Source: Clostridium sp. CAG:433 (GTDB lineage: Bacteria; Bacillota_I; Bacilli_A; RF39; UBA660). Taken from it: a stretch of 34,464 nt of DNA. The stretch covers positions 2,349 through 36,812 of the forward strand of contig FR893554.1 in assembly GCA_000433675.1 (NCBI GenBank), in the 5' to 3' direction. The notes beneath the pieces were generated by a model that saw only the letters and a list, made by a program, of their open reading frames with translations, did no database searches and was not told where the DNA came from. Below are positions 16,836 through 23,778 of the stretch, piece by piece; the first letter of the stretch is position 1, and each line of letters opens with the position of its first letter. Made by a program: the position numbers and the translations under genes.

Positions 16836-16928
16836 ATGAAATAAATGATATTTTTGAAAATAATGCTAGAAAACTTCTTAACAAATAATAAAAGGTACTC
16901 CTTGATAGGAGTATTTTTTTATGATATA
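16836..16928 (+). repeat. 93-bp perfect direct repeat, copy 2
   Basis: Identical to 15646-15738. Here the cpsB codons are only a remnant without a gene. The region 16755-16835 before it shows no gene, terminator or structure that I can recognise. Confidence 0.98.
16894..16920 (+). terminator. Duplicated terminator, now ending the HEPN-like gene
   Basis: Exact copy of the hairpin at 15704-15730 within the second repeat. It is the first terminator after the HEPN-like gene. Confidence 0.88.
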
Positions 16929-16930
16929 AT
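16902..16930 (+). promoter_or_regulatory. Promoter of the prepilin/tail-collar gene
   Basis: TTGATA at 16902-16907, inside the terminator hairpin, 17-base spacer, and extended -10 TGATATAAT ending at 16930. A consensus promoter nested in the preceding terminator, presumably the ancestral arrangement. Confidence 0.75.
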
Positions 16931-16953
16931 TTATGGTAGAAGGAATGGTAAAG

Positions 16954-17544
16954 ATGAAGAATAAAGGATTTGCGTCATCATTAATAATATTTAGTTTATT
17001 AACTTTATTTTTGATAACACTTTTTATGCTTATGAATACACTTAGTAATACATCAAGTTTAAATAATAATGTTAAGAAAAATATTATTAATGAATTGAAT
17101 TATGATGAATCTAATTCAACAAGTATTGAAAATAGATTATCAGCATTAGAAAATAAAATTAGTACTTTAGAAGATAAAATATATCCTGTTGGAAGTATTT
17201 ATATGAGTTTAACAGATGAAACAATTGAATCTGTAACAGAAAAATTCGGTGGAACATGGGAAAAGATGGAAAACACATTTTTAATAGGAGCATCTTCTAA
17301 TTATCAAGTGGGAACTACTGGTGGGACTGCGACTCATAAACATGAAAGTCCAGTAAACACTTTAGGTGATTCATTAGTAGGTGTTAATAATAAATTTGGT
17401 ACAAATGCAAATACTTTAGGTAATTTTTATGGAGCAACTTTATCATCATCACAAACTGGTGGAAATTATACTGCTTATTATACTAGTGAAGAGAGTAATA
17501 TTCCTCCATATACTGCTGTATATATGTATAAAAGAGTTAAATAA
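16954..17544 (+). CDS. Membrane-anchored protein with prepilin-like N-terminus and phage tail-collar-like domain
   Basis: 196 residues from ATG 16954, chosen because the AAGGA at 16940-16944 fits it; ATGs at 16933 and 16945 are possible. The N-terminus MKNKGFASSLIIFSLLTLFLITLFML is a single long hydrophobic helix after a short basic leader, reminiscent of type IV prepilins but lacking a clear GFTLIE motif. Residues about 58-75 are a short heptad-like coiled coil (ENRLSALENKISTLEDKI). The rest, YPVGSIYMSLTDE...FGGTWEKMENTFLIGAS... to IPPYTAVYMYKR, is the pattern of phage tail-fibre/collar proteins, which trimerise and bind receptors. Such a domain on a host membrane stalk suggests an adhesive surface fibre (inference). 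It is 11 bases upstream of the next gene and likely in operon with it. Confidence 0.7.
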   Translation: MKNKGFASSLIIFSLLTLFLITLFMLMNTLSNTSSLNNNVKKNIINELNYDESNSTSIENRLSALENKISTLEDKIYPVGSIYMSLTDETIESVTEKFGGTWEKMENTFLIGASSNYQVGTTGGTATHKHESPVNTLGDSLVGVNNKFGTNANTLGNFYGATLSSSQTGGNYTAYYTSEESNIPPYTAVYMYKRVK

Positions 17545-17555
17545 AGGGTGAAAAT

Positions 17556-18263
17556 ATGAAAAAGCGTATACTTTTAATAATATGTTTTGTTATAACTTTT
17601 GTTTTATCTTTTTTTGCGGGATTTTTAATATCAAAATTAGATTTATTTAAGGAAAAAGAACCAGAAGTTAATAATATATTAAATGGTAATACTTTTTATT
17701 TAAATGAAGATGGAAAATCTTATATAAAATTTACATCTAATGAAGATTATGAATATAGATTTAATAGTGAAGACAATAATTATAAACAAATAAATGGTAA
17801 ATATACACTTTCTAATGATAATGTTACTTTAGATAATAAAGAAAAATTTACAATAAAGAATGATATACTTATTTTAGAAAATAAAAATATTATTTATTTT
17901 AACAGTAAAAACATGGTGGATGAAATTATAAAACTTAGAAATATTGCTAAAGAATATGTTGATGAAATTAAAAAGAATGATCCAAATCTTGCATATCCAA
18001 AAGATGTAAAGGCACATATGAATACTTGTTATAGTCTTGATGACAATAAGATTTCATGTAATATAACTTATGATATATATTTTGATAATTATATAAAATC
18101 TGTATGTGATGAACTTGATAATGATAGAATGTTTTTCCCATATACAGGTTATACTGGATATTGTGAAAATGAGTATATCAGAAATACAAATTATTTTGAA
18201 ATGAAAAGAGTAAATAATACTTATAAATTAAATAGAGTAACAAATAAATTAAATGATAAATAG
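17556..18263 (+). CDS. Membrane-anchored protein of unknown function
   Basis: 235 residues, not recognised. An N-terminal membrane helix (about 5-27) without a lipobox is followed by a beta-rich stretch (NGNTFYLNEDGKSYIKF ... INGKYTLSNDNVTL), which resembles small lipocalin-like GxY-strand domains, and a helical/beta C-terminal half with four Cys (CYSLDDNKISC, SVCDEL, GYCENEY). The first half looks like the protein at 30853. It follows the tail-collar gene by 11 bases behind Shine-Dalgarno AAAGGGTG and is probably cotranscribed with it. Confidence 0.7.
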   Translation: MKKRILLIICFVITFVLSFFAGFLISKLDLFKEKEPEVNNILNGNTFYLNEDGKSYIKFTSNEDYEYRFNSEDNNYKQINGKYTLSNDNVTLDNKEKFTIKNDILILENKNIIYFNSKNMVDEIIKLRNIAKEYVDEIKKNDPNLAYPKDVKAHMNTCYSLDDNKISCNITYDIYFDNYIKSVCDELDNDRMFFPYTGYTGYCENEYIRNTNYFEMKRVNNTYKLNRVTNKLNDK

Positions 18264-18290
18264 GATATATAATTTTATATATCTTATTTT
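18264..18290 (+). terminator. Weak terminator
   Basis: AT-only style stem GATATATA / TATATATC followed by a T-rich stretch. Confidence 0.55.
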
Positions 18291-18300
18291 TATATTTGCC

Positions 18301-18329
18301 TTGTTTTTAAAGAGAAAATATCATATAAT
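18301..18329 (+). promoter_or_regulatory. Promoter of dnaB-dnaI
   Basis: TTGTTT at 18301-18306, 17-base spacer, TATAAT at 18324-18329; Shine-Dalgarno AGGAGGAAG precedes ATG 18353. Confidence 0.75.
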
Positions 18330-18352
18330 AAAGTTAAAGTTTAGGAGGAAGT

Positions 18353-19654
18353 ATGGATATAAGTATTTTACCCGCAGATATGTATATTGTTGTTAATAAA
18401 ACTGTATTACAAGAAAATGATAGTAAGATTTTAACTATGCTTTATCAACCTATTATAGGTATAGGTGCGGTTAATTTATATCTTACTTTATGTCTTGATT
18501 TAGATAAAAATGAATTTATGAGTGAAGAAAATTCACATCATCATTTGATGACTAATATGAGAATGAGATTAAGCGATATAGTTATTGCTAGAGAAAAATT
18601 AGAGGCAATTGGTCTTATTAAATCATACTTTAAAGAAGGAGAGGACGTTAATACATATATATATGAAATATTTTCTCCACTTTCAGCACATGAAATATTT
18701 TCTCATCCAATACTTAATATAGTTTTATATAATAATGTAGGTAAAAAAGAATATGAAAGACTTATTAATAGATTTAAAGTACCACGCATTAATTATGGAA
18801 GTTATAAAGATATAACTAAAAACTTCAATGAGGTTTTTGATAGCGTACCAGGTACAGTATTTGAAAATGAATCTCGTAATATAAAAAGTATTCATAAGCT
18901 AAAACCAGAAATAGAAAGTACAATAGATTTTGATATGCTTATATCTATTTTACCAAGTGGTTTACTTTCAAAAAATACATTTAGAAAAGATGAAAAAGAG
19001 TTAATTCAAAATATTTCATATATATATAATATTGATACAGAAGAAATGAAAGGTATTATTATTAATTCAGTTAATGACAAACATAATATTGATAAAACAT
19101 TACTTAGAAAAAATGCAAGAAATTATTATCAATTTGAAAATAATGGAAAACTTCCATCACTTATTTATCAAAAACAACCAGAATATTTAAGAAATCCAGT
19201 TGGAAATGATAGTAAAAGGGCAAAAATGATTTATACATTTGAAACTGTATCACCTTATAATTTCTTAAGAGGAAAATATAATGGTGCAAAACCAACAGAA
19301 AGAGATTTAAATTTAGTAGAAAGTTTAATGGTAGATTCAGGACTTAAACCAGCAGTTGTTAATGTACTAATAGATTATGTTATGAAAATAAATAATAAAA
19401 AATTAACTAAAAACTTTGTTGAAACAATTGCGGGACAGTGGAAGAGGCTTAATATAGAAACTGCAGAAGACGCTATGAACGAAGCAGAAAAAGAATGTAA
19501 AAAGAAAAAAATGGTAAAAGAAAAGAGTAGTGTAAGAACTTATAAAAAAGAAGAAACAAATCTTCCTGAATGGTTTAATAAAGAAATAGAAAAAGAAAAA
19601 AATAGTGAAAAAGAAGAAGAAGAAGTAAAGGATTTACTTAAGGATTTTATGTAG
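18353..19654 (+). CDS. dnaB: Replication initiation and membrane attachment protein DnaB (Bacillus type)
   Basis: 433 residues. With DnaD and DnaI, this protein loads the replicative helicase at oriC and at restarted forks; it is not the helicase named DnaB in E. coli. The N-terminal winged-helix region contains NDSKILTMLYQPIIGIGAVNLYLTL, typical of the family. The C-terminal DnaB/DnaD domain carries SPYNFLRGKYNGAKPTERDL and the IAGQWKRLNIET motif. A charged Lys/Glu tail follows. It is 15 bases upstream of dnaI, the standard Bacilli order. It places the organism in or near the Bacilli. Confidence 0.92.
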   Translation: MDISILPADMYIVVNKTVLQENDSKILTMLYQPIIGIGAVNLYLTLCLDLDKNEFMSEENSHHHLMTNMRMRLSDIVIAREKLEAIGLIKSYFKEGEDVNTYIYEIFSPLSAHEIFSHPILNIVLYNNVGKKEYERLINRFKVPRINYGSYKDITKNFNEVFDSVPGTVFENESRNIKSIHKLKPEIESTIDFDMLISILPSGLLSKNTFRKDEKELIQNISYIYNIDTEEMKGIIINSVNDKHNIDKTLLRKNARNYYQFENNGKLPSLIYQKQPEYLRNPVGNDSKRAKMIYTFETVSPYNFLRGKYNGAKPTERDLNLVESLMVDSGLKPAVVNVLIDYVMKINNKKLTKNFVETIAGQWKRLNIETAEDAMNEAEKECKKKKMVKEKSSVRTYKKEETNLPEWFNKEIEKEKNSEKEEEEVKDLLKDFM

Positions 19655-19669
19655 TAAGCAGGTGAAAAT

Positions 19670-20584
19670 ATGATTAAAGCAGAAGAAATAATTAATGAAA
19701 AGAAAAATAAAAATTTAACTGATTTAGAAATAGAATATTTTAAAGCAAATAAAAATCCAGAATTTAAAAAGTTTACTGATTCTATAAATTTAAATGATAA
19801 AATACTTATGAAATATACATCTAGTTTAATGCAGTGTTTTAATGAAAAAGAAAATTGTAAAAATTGCAAAGGGCTTGAAAATTGTAAAAATGAAGTAAAT
19901 GGATGTTTTTACAAACCTATTATTGTAGATGGTAATATTAATTTTGAACATAAAACTTGTAAATATAAAAATAAAATGCTTCACGATATTGAATATGTAA
20001 AAAATGGATATTTATTTGAGGTTTCTAAAGAAGTTAGAAATGCAAAAATGAAAGATATTTATACAGATGATAAAAATAGAAATGAATTAATTAAATGGAT
20101 AATTAAATTTATAAAAGATTATAAATTAGGTAAACAATGTAAAGGGTTATATTTAAGTGGTAATTTTGGATCTGGTAAATCATATTTAGTATCTGCGATG
20201 ATAAATGAACTTGTTAAAGATGGTTATAAGGGTGCGCTTATATATTATCCGGAATTTTTAAGAAGTTTAAAAGCATCTTTTGGTAAAGATTTTGATGAAC
20301 AATTTAATTATGTAAAGAAATCTGATTTATTATTAATTGATGATATAGGGGCTGAAAATATATCTGCTTGGTCTAGGGATGAAATATTAGGACCAATTAT
20401 TCAATACAGAATGGATGAAAAGTTGCCAACATTTTTTACATCTAATTTGTCTATTGAAGAACTTGAAGTACATTTAAGTGAAAGCAAAGATAAGATTGAC
20501 AAAATAAAAGCAAAACGTATAATAGAGCGTATAAAATTTATTACTGATGATTTAAAGTTAATTAGTAATAATAATAGAAAATAA
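19670..20584 (+). CDS. dnaI: Primosomal protein DnaI (helicase loader)
   Basis: 304 residues. AAA+ ATPase that loads the replicative helicase onto single-stranded DNA. The N-terminal helicase-binding part has a Cys-rich zinc site (CFNEKENCKNCKGLENC, plus a later Cys). The AAA+ domain has Walker A GNFGSGKSY near residue 165-173, Walker B LLLIDDIGAE near 220 and a sensor-like FFTSNLS. It is directly downstream of dnaB and shares its promoter. Confidence 0.93.
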   Translation: MIKAEEIINEKKNKNLTDLEIEYFKANKNPEFKKFTDSINLNDKILMKYTSSLMQCFNEKENCKNCKGLENCKNEVNGCFYKPIIVDGNINFEHKTCKYKNKMLHDIEYVKNGYLFEVSKEVRNAKMKDIYTDDKNRNELIKWIIKFIKDYKLGKQCKGLYLSGNFGSGKSYLVSAMINELVKDGYKGALIYYPEFLRSLKASFGKDFDEQFNYVKKSDLLLIDDIGAENISAWSRDEILGPIIQYRMDEKLPTFFTSNLSIEELEVHLSESKDKIDKIKAKRIIERIKFITDDLKLISNNNRK

Positions 20585-20611
20585 AAGTATAGGGTTTATG
20601 GGAGTAGTATT

Positions 20612-21259
20612 ATGGAAGAAAGTTTTGAAGCATTATTAGAAAAGTATATTGATGAAGATGAGATTAATGAGAAAATTAAATCAGACAACGAAGAAATAAA
20701 AGAAGAACAAAATAATGAAAAGGTTTCAGAAAGCAAAAAAGATATAAGAAAGTATAAAGAGTACGCAATTAGCATGGAAGAGTTTTTAAGTAAATATTTA
20801 AAAATGCATGCGAGTAAATTATGTTCAACAACTTTATCACATAAAGACTTAAAATATTTAACTGTAGGTAATCCACTTGTTGTTGGAATATATAATAGAT
20901 ACGTAGATATCGATGAAATAAAAAGAAAAGATTATTTACTTGTATATGATTGTAATGGAGATATAGGATCATATTTAAATCCAGATAAATTAAGGGATTT
21001 AACTAAACTTGAAATTGTGTCAAAACAATATGAAATAGTTAAAAAGAGCAGTGTAAATATTCTTGAAGATTTAGATGAATTATATCAAAAATATTGTTCT
21101 ATTAGAGAAGAACTTGATTATTTAACATTAAAATGTTCTGGTTATGATGAAATGCTTACTAAGGCTGAAAAGAATGGTTCAGTTGGTAAGATAAAAAAGT
21201 ATGTTCATGAACATGGTAATAGTTCACTTGACATAAATTTAAGAAGTGCTTCAAATTAA
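20612..21259 (+). CDS. Unknown protein downstream of dnaI
   Basis: 215 residues, not recognised. The first 50 residues are highly acidic and probably disordered (EDEINEKIKSDNEEIKEEQN). A middle part (YAISMEEFLSKYL ... KYLTVGNPLVVGIYNRYVDIDEIKRKDYLLVYDCNGDIG) looks folded alpha/beta. The C-terminal part is helical and possibly coiled (LEDLDELYQKYCSIREELDYLTLKC). There is no signal or membrane segment. It starts 27 bases after dnaI with a Shine-Dalgarno GGGAG and no promoter between, so it belongs to the dnaBI transcript; a replication-linked role is guilt by association. Confidence 0.75.
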   Translation: MEESFEALLEKYIDEDEINEKIKSDNEEIKEEQNNEKVSESKKDIRKYKEYAISMEEFLSKYLKMHASKLCSTTLSHKDLKYLTVGNPLVVGIYNRYVDIDEIKRKDYLLVYDCNGDIGSYLNPDKLRDLTKLEIVSKQYEIVKKSSVNILEDLDELYQKYCSIREELDYLTLKCSGYDEMLTKAEKNGSVGKIKKYVHEHGNSSLDINLRSASN

Positions 21260-21269
21260 AATAATAGTA

Positions 21270-21298
21270 TTTACAATAACTTTATTTTGTGATATTAT
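21270..21298 (+). promoter_or_regulatory. Promoter of the thrS T-box transcript
   Basis: TTTACA at 21270-21275, 17-base spacer, extended -10 TGATATTAT ending at 21298. Confidence 0.75.
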
Positions 21299-21310
21299 TT
21301 ATTTGTAAAT

Positions 21311-21503
21311 CTGTGACGAAGACACGATTTATTAATGATTACTATAAAGAGAGTTAGCCATTGGTGGAAGGCTAATTAGTTAGTTAATAAGTTACTACTT
21401 CTGAGTGAAATTAATAATTTTCGGTTTTAAAGGCCGTTATCTAAATTAAGTAAAATAAAGGATGGTACCGTGCATATGCACTCCTTAAATACCATCCTTT
21501 TTT
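21311..21503 (+). ncRNA. T-box leader (Thr-specific) controlling thrS
   Basis: A tRNA-sensing riboswitch: uncharged tRNA-Thr stabilises an antiterminator. Stem I has the distal GAGAGTTAGCC ... GGTGGAAGGCTAA arm. Thr codons ACT at 21394 and 21397 before TCTGAGTG are candidate specifiers. The T-box proper is AAAGGATGGTACCGTGC at 21457-21473, close to the AGGGTGGNACCGCG consensus. Its TGGT would pair with the tRNA ACCA end. The competing terminator is AAGGATGGTA / TACCATCCTT with a T run (21458-21503). Confidence 0.92.
21458..21503 (+). terminator. T-box terminator
   Basis: Stem AAGGATGGTA (21458-21467) / TACCATCCTT (21490-21499) followed by T6. It is mutually exclusive with the T-box antiterminator. 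Confidence 0.9.
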
Positions 21504-21516
21504 CTTTGGAGGAAAT

Positions 21517-21690
21517 ATGGAAAAGAAAGAGTTTATGCAAAAATTGACAGATTTATTTTTAGAAAAAAAGAAGTTATCTATGAAGGGTGAAAATACTGAA
21601 ATCATAGATAAACAAATCAAAGATTTAAAAAAAGAATATTCTAAAGATTTAATGGAGGAGAAGAAAAATGATCAATATAAAAGAAAGTAA
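21517..21690 (+). CDS. 57-aa charged small protein between T-box and thrS
   Basis: A reading frame with ATG 21517 behind a strong Shine-Dalgarno (GGAGGAAAT) directly after the T-box terminator. The sequence starts MEKKEFMQKLTDLFLEKKKL and continues with EIIDKQIKDLKKEYSKDLMEEKK, an amphipathic, highly charged helix pair. It overlaps thrS by 23 bases in another frame, and the thrS Shine-Dalgarno (GGAGGAG) lies within it. No family is recognised. It may be a real small protein or a translated leader that couples thrS translation. It is not a displaced TGS domain as far as can be seen. Confidence 0.6.
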   Translation: MEKKEFMQKLTDLFLEKKKLSMKGENTEIIDKQIKDLKKEYSKDLMEEKKNDQYKRK

Positions 21691-23419
21691 AGAATTAAAT
21701 ACACTTAATCATAGTTGTGCACATCTTTTAGCGCATGCTGTAAGACATTTATATCCAAATGCAAAGTTTTGGGTTGGACCTGTTATAGAAGAAGGTTTTT
21801 ACTATGATATTGATTTAGGTGATGAAGTTATAAAAGAAGAAGATTTACCTAAAATCGAAAAAGAAATGAAAAAAATATCAAAAAGTAATAAATTAATTAA
21901 AAGATTAGAACTTACTAAAGAAGAAGCCTTAGAAATGTTTAAGGATGATCCATATAAAGTAGATATTATTAAAAACTTAGATGATAGTGAAACAATAAGT
22001 GCATATAAACAAGATGATTTTGTTGATTTATGCCGTGGACCACATATGAATACTACTAAAGATATGAAATACTTTAAATTATTAAAAGTATCAGGTGCTT
22101 ATTATAAAGGTGATTCTAAAAATAAAATGCTTCAAAGAGTATATGGTGTATGCTTTAATACAGAAGAAGATTTAGATGCACACTTAAAATTACTAGAAGA
22201 AGCAAAAGAAAGAGATCATAGAAAAATAGGTAAAGACCTAGAAATATTTACAAATTCAGAATTAGTAGGTAAGGGACTACCTTTATGGCTTCCTAATGGT
22301 GGTATGATTAGACTTTTACTTGAAAGATATATTCAAGATAAAGAAATAAAATTAGGATATAAACATGTATGGACACCAAGTTTAGGTAGTGTTGATTTAT
22401 ATAAAACATCTGGTCACTGGGATCACTATAAAGAAGATATGTTCCCTGTTATGAAGTTAGATGAAGAAGAATATGTATTAAGACCAATGAACTGTCCTCA
22501 TCATATGATGATTTATAAAAATTCACTTCATTCATATAGAGATTTACCTATAAGACTTGCTGAAGTTGCAAATGACTTTAGATATGAAGCATCAGGTGCT
22601 GTTTGTGGTATAGAAAGAACAAGAGCATTTACTCAAAATGATTCACATATATTCTGCAGCAAAGAACAAATAAAAGATGAATTTGCAGGAGTTGTTAAGT
22701 TAATACTTGATACTTATAAAGACTTTGGATTTAATGATTATGAATTTAGATTATCACTTAGAGATAAAGAAGATAAAGAAAAATATTTTGATGATGATGA
22801 AATGTGGGAAAGTGCTGAAAATGAACTTAGAAATGTTTTAACAGAACTTAATATTCCATTTTATGAAGCAAAAGGTGAAGCAGCATTCTATGGACCAAAA
22901 CTTGATGTACAAGTTAAATCTGCTATTGGACATGATGTAACACTTTCAACTTGTCAACTTGATTTCCTTCTTCCAGAAAGATTTGATTTAAGTTATATAG
23001 ATAAAGATGGAAGCAAAAAAAGACCAGTTGTTATTCATAGAGCGATTTTAGGATCATTAGATAGATTCTTAGCATTCTTACTAGAAGAAACAAAAGGAGC
23101 ACTTCCACTTTGGCTTTCTCCAGTAGAAGCAACTATTATACCAGTTAATAATGAATATCATCTAAGATATGCTAAGACTATAGAAAATACTTTAAAAGAA
23201 AATAATATAAGAGTTGAACTTGATGATAGAGAAGAAAAACTTGGATATAAATTAAGAGAAGCAAACTTAAAGAAAATACCATTAGTTATTATTTTAGGTG
23301 ATAAAGAAAAAGAAAATGGCAATATTTCATATAGAAAACATGGAAGTACTGAAACAGTTACAATATCAATAGATGATTTTGTAGTACTTTTAAATAATGA
23401 AATTAAAAAATATAGATAA
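21668..23419 (+). CDS. thrS: Threonyl-tRNA synthetase lacking the TGS domain
   Basis: 583 residues against roughly 640 in most bacteria. Charges tRNA-Thr and edits mis-acylated Ser. The usual N-terminal TGS domain (about 60 residues) is absent; the protein opens almost directly on the editing domain, with HSCAH at 15-19 and CRGPH at 122-126. The class II core has the zinc Cys276 in RPMNCPHHM, motif 2 (FRYEASGA...ERTRAFTQNDSHIF) and motif 3 (HRAILGSLDRFLAFL). The C-terminal anticodon-binding domain runs from PLWLSPVEA. ATG 21668 follows GGAGGAG at the right distance. Expression is under the T-box upstream. Confidence 0.95.
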   Translation: MINIKESKELNTLNHSCAHLLAHAVRHLYPNAKFWVGPVIEEGFYYDIDLGDEVIKEEDLPKIEKEMKKISKSNKLIKRLELTKEEALEMFKDDPYKVDIIKNLDDSETISAYKQDDFVDLCRGPHMNTTKDMKYFKLLKVSGAYYKGDSKNKMLQRVYGVCFNTEEDLDAHLKLLEEAKERDHRKIGKDLEIFTNSELVGKGLPLWLPNGGMIRLLLERYIQDKEIKLGYKHVWTPSLGSVDLYKTSGHWDHYKEDMFPVMKLDEEEYVLRPMNCPHHMMIYKNSLHSYRDLPIRLAEVANDFRYEASGAVCGIERTRAFTQNDSHIFCSKEQIKDEFAGVVKLILDTYKDFGFNDYEFRLSLRDKEDKEKYFDDDEMWESAENELRNVLTELNIPFYEAKGEAAFYGPKLDVQVKSAIGHDVTLSTCQLDFLLPERFDLSYIDKDGSKKRPVVIHRAILGSLDRFLAFLLEETKGALPLWLSPVEATIIPVNNEYHLRYAKTIENTLKENNIRVELDDREEKLGYKLREANLKKIPLVIILGDKEKENGNISYRKHGSTETVTISIDDFVVLLNNEIKKYR

Positions 23420-23445
23420 ATTTGATAGAAATATCAAATTTTTTC
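23418..23445 (+). terminator. Terminator of thrS
   Basis: Ten-base stem AAATTTGATA / TATCAAATTT with a GAAA tetraloop and a T run, overlapping the stop codon. Confidence 0.85.
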
Positions 23446-23459
23446 TTATTTTCGGCAAT

Positions 23460-23484
23460 AAAAAAAGTAACCATTTGGTTACTT
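23460..23484 (-). terminator. Terminator of rpmB (minus strand)
   Basis: Stem AAGTAACC / GGTTACTT; on the minus strand it is followed by a T7 run. Confidence 0.85.
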
Positions 23485-23486
23485 AA

Positions 23487-23660
23487 TTATTTGCTAGCTA
23501 ATCTTCTAAGTATTCTTGCTTCTCTAGCTGTAGTTTTAAATCTAACACCATTTATTGTTACATATTGGAAATTTAATTTTTGTTTTCTTTTTGTTACATT
23601 TTTAGCGTGAGAAACGTTATTAGCCGAATTTGGTCTTTTTGCTGTTACTTTTTTAGACAT
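23487..23660 (-). CDS. rpmB: 50S ribosomal protein bL28
   Basis: 57 residues on the minus strand, starting MSKKVTAKRPNSANNVSHAK, the conserved N-terminal signature of bL28, followed by a basic stretch (NVTKRKQKLN) and the KTTAREARILRRL end. Shine-Dalgarno GGAGG lies seven bases before the ATG at 23660. It is a monocistronic gene with its own promoter and terminator, placed between thrS and dnaE. It is slightly shorter than the usual 60-odd residues. Confidence 0.93.
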   Translation of the reverse strand: MSKKVTAKRPNSANNVSHAKNVTKRKQKLNFQYVTINGVRFKTTAREARILRRLASK

Positions 23661-23696
23661 TGTAATTCCTCCTTTAAAAAAACTTCTTGCTTAATA

Positions 23697-23725
23697 ACTT
23701 TAACATATTATTCGTTTTAAGTCAA
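23697..23725 (-). promoter_or_regulatory. Promoter of rpmB
   Basis: On the minus strand TTGACT (23725-23720), 17-base spacer, extended -10 TGTTAAAGT ending at 23697. It is divergent from the dnaE promoter. Confidence 0.7.
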
Positions 23726-23730
23726 TTATA

Positions 23731-23759
23731 TTGTAATAATTTGGTATTTTGTGTACAAT
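23731..23759 (+). promoter_or_regulatory. Promoter of dnaE
   Basis: TTGTAA at 23731-23736, 17-base spacer, TACAAT at 23754-23759. The Shine-Dalgarno AAGGAGG follows only 7 bases after the -10, so the leader is very short. Confidence 0.55.
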
Positions 23760-23778
23760 AAATGTAAGGAGGATTAAT

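Noticed and set aside
23422..23610. A 62-codon plus-strand frame between thrS and dnaE
   Set aside because: It lies opposite rpmB, which has clear bL28 motifs, its own promoter, Shine-Dalgarno and terminator on the minus strand.
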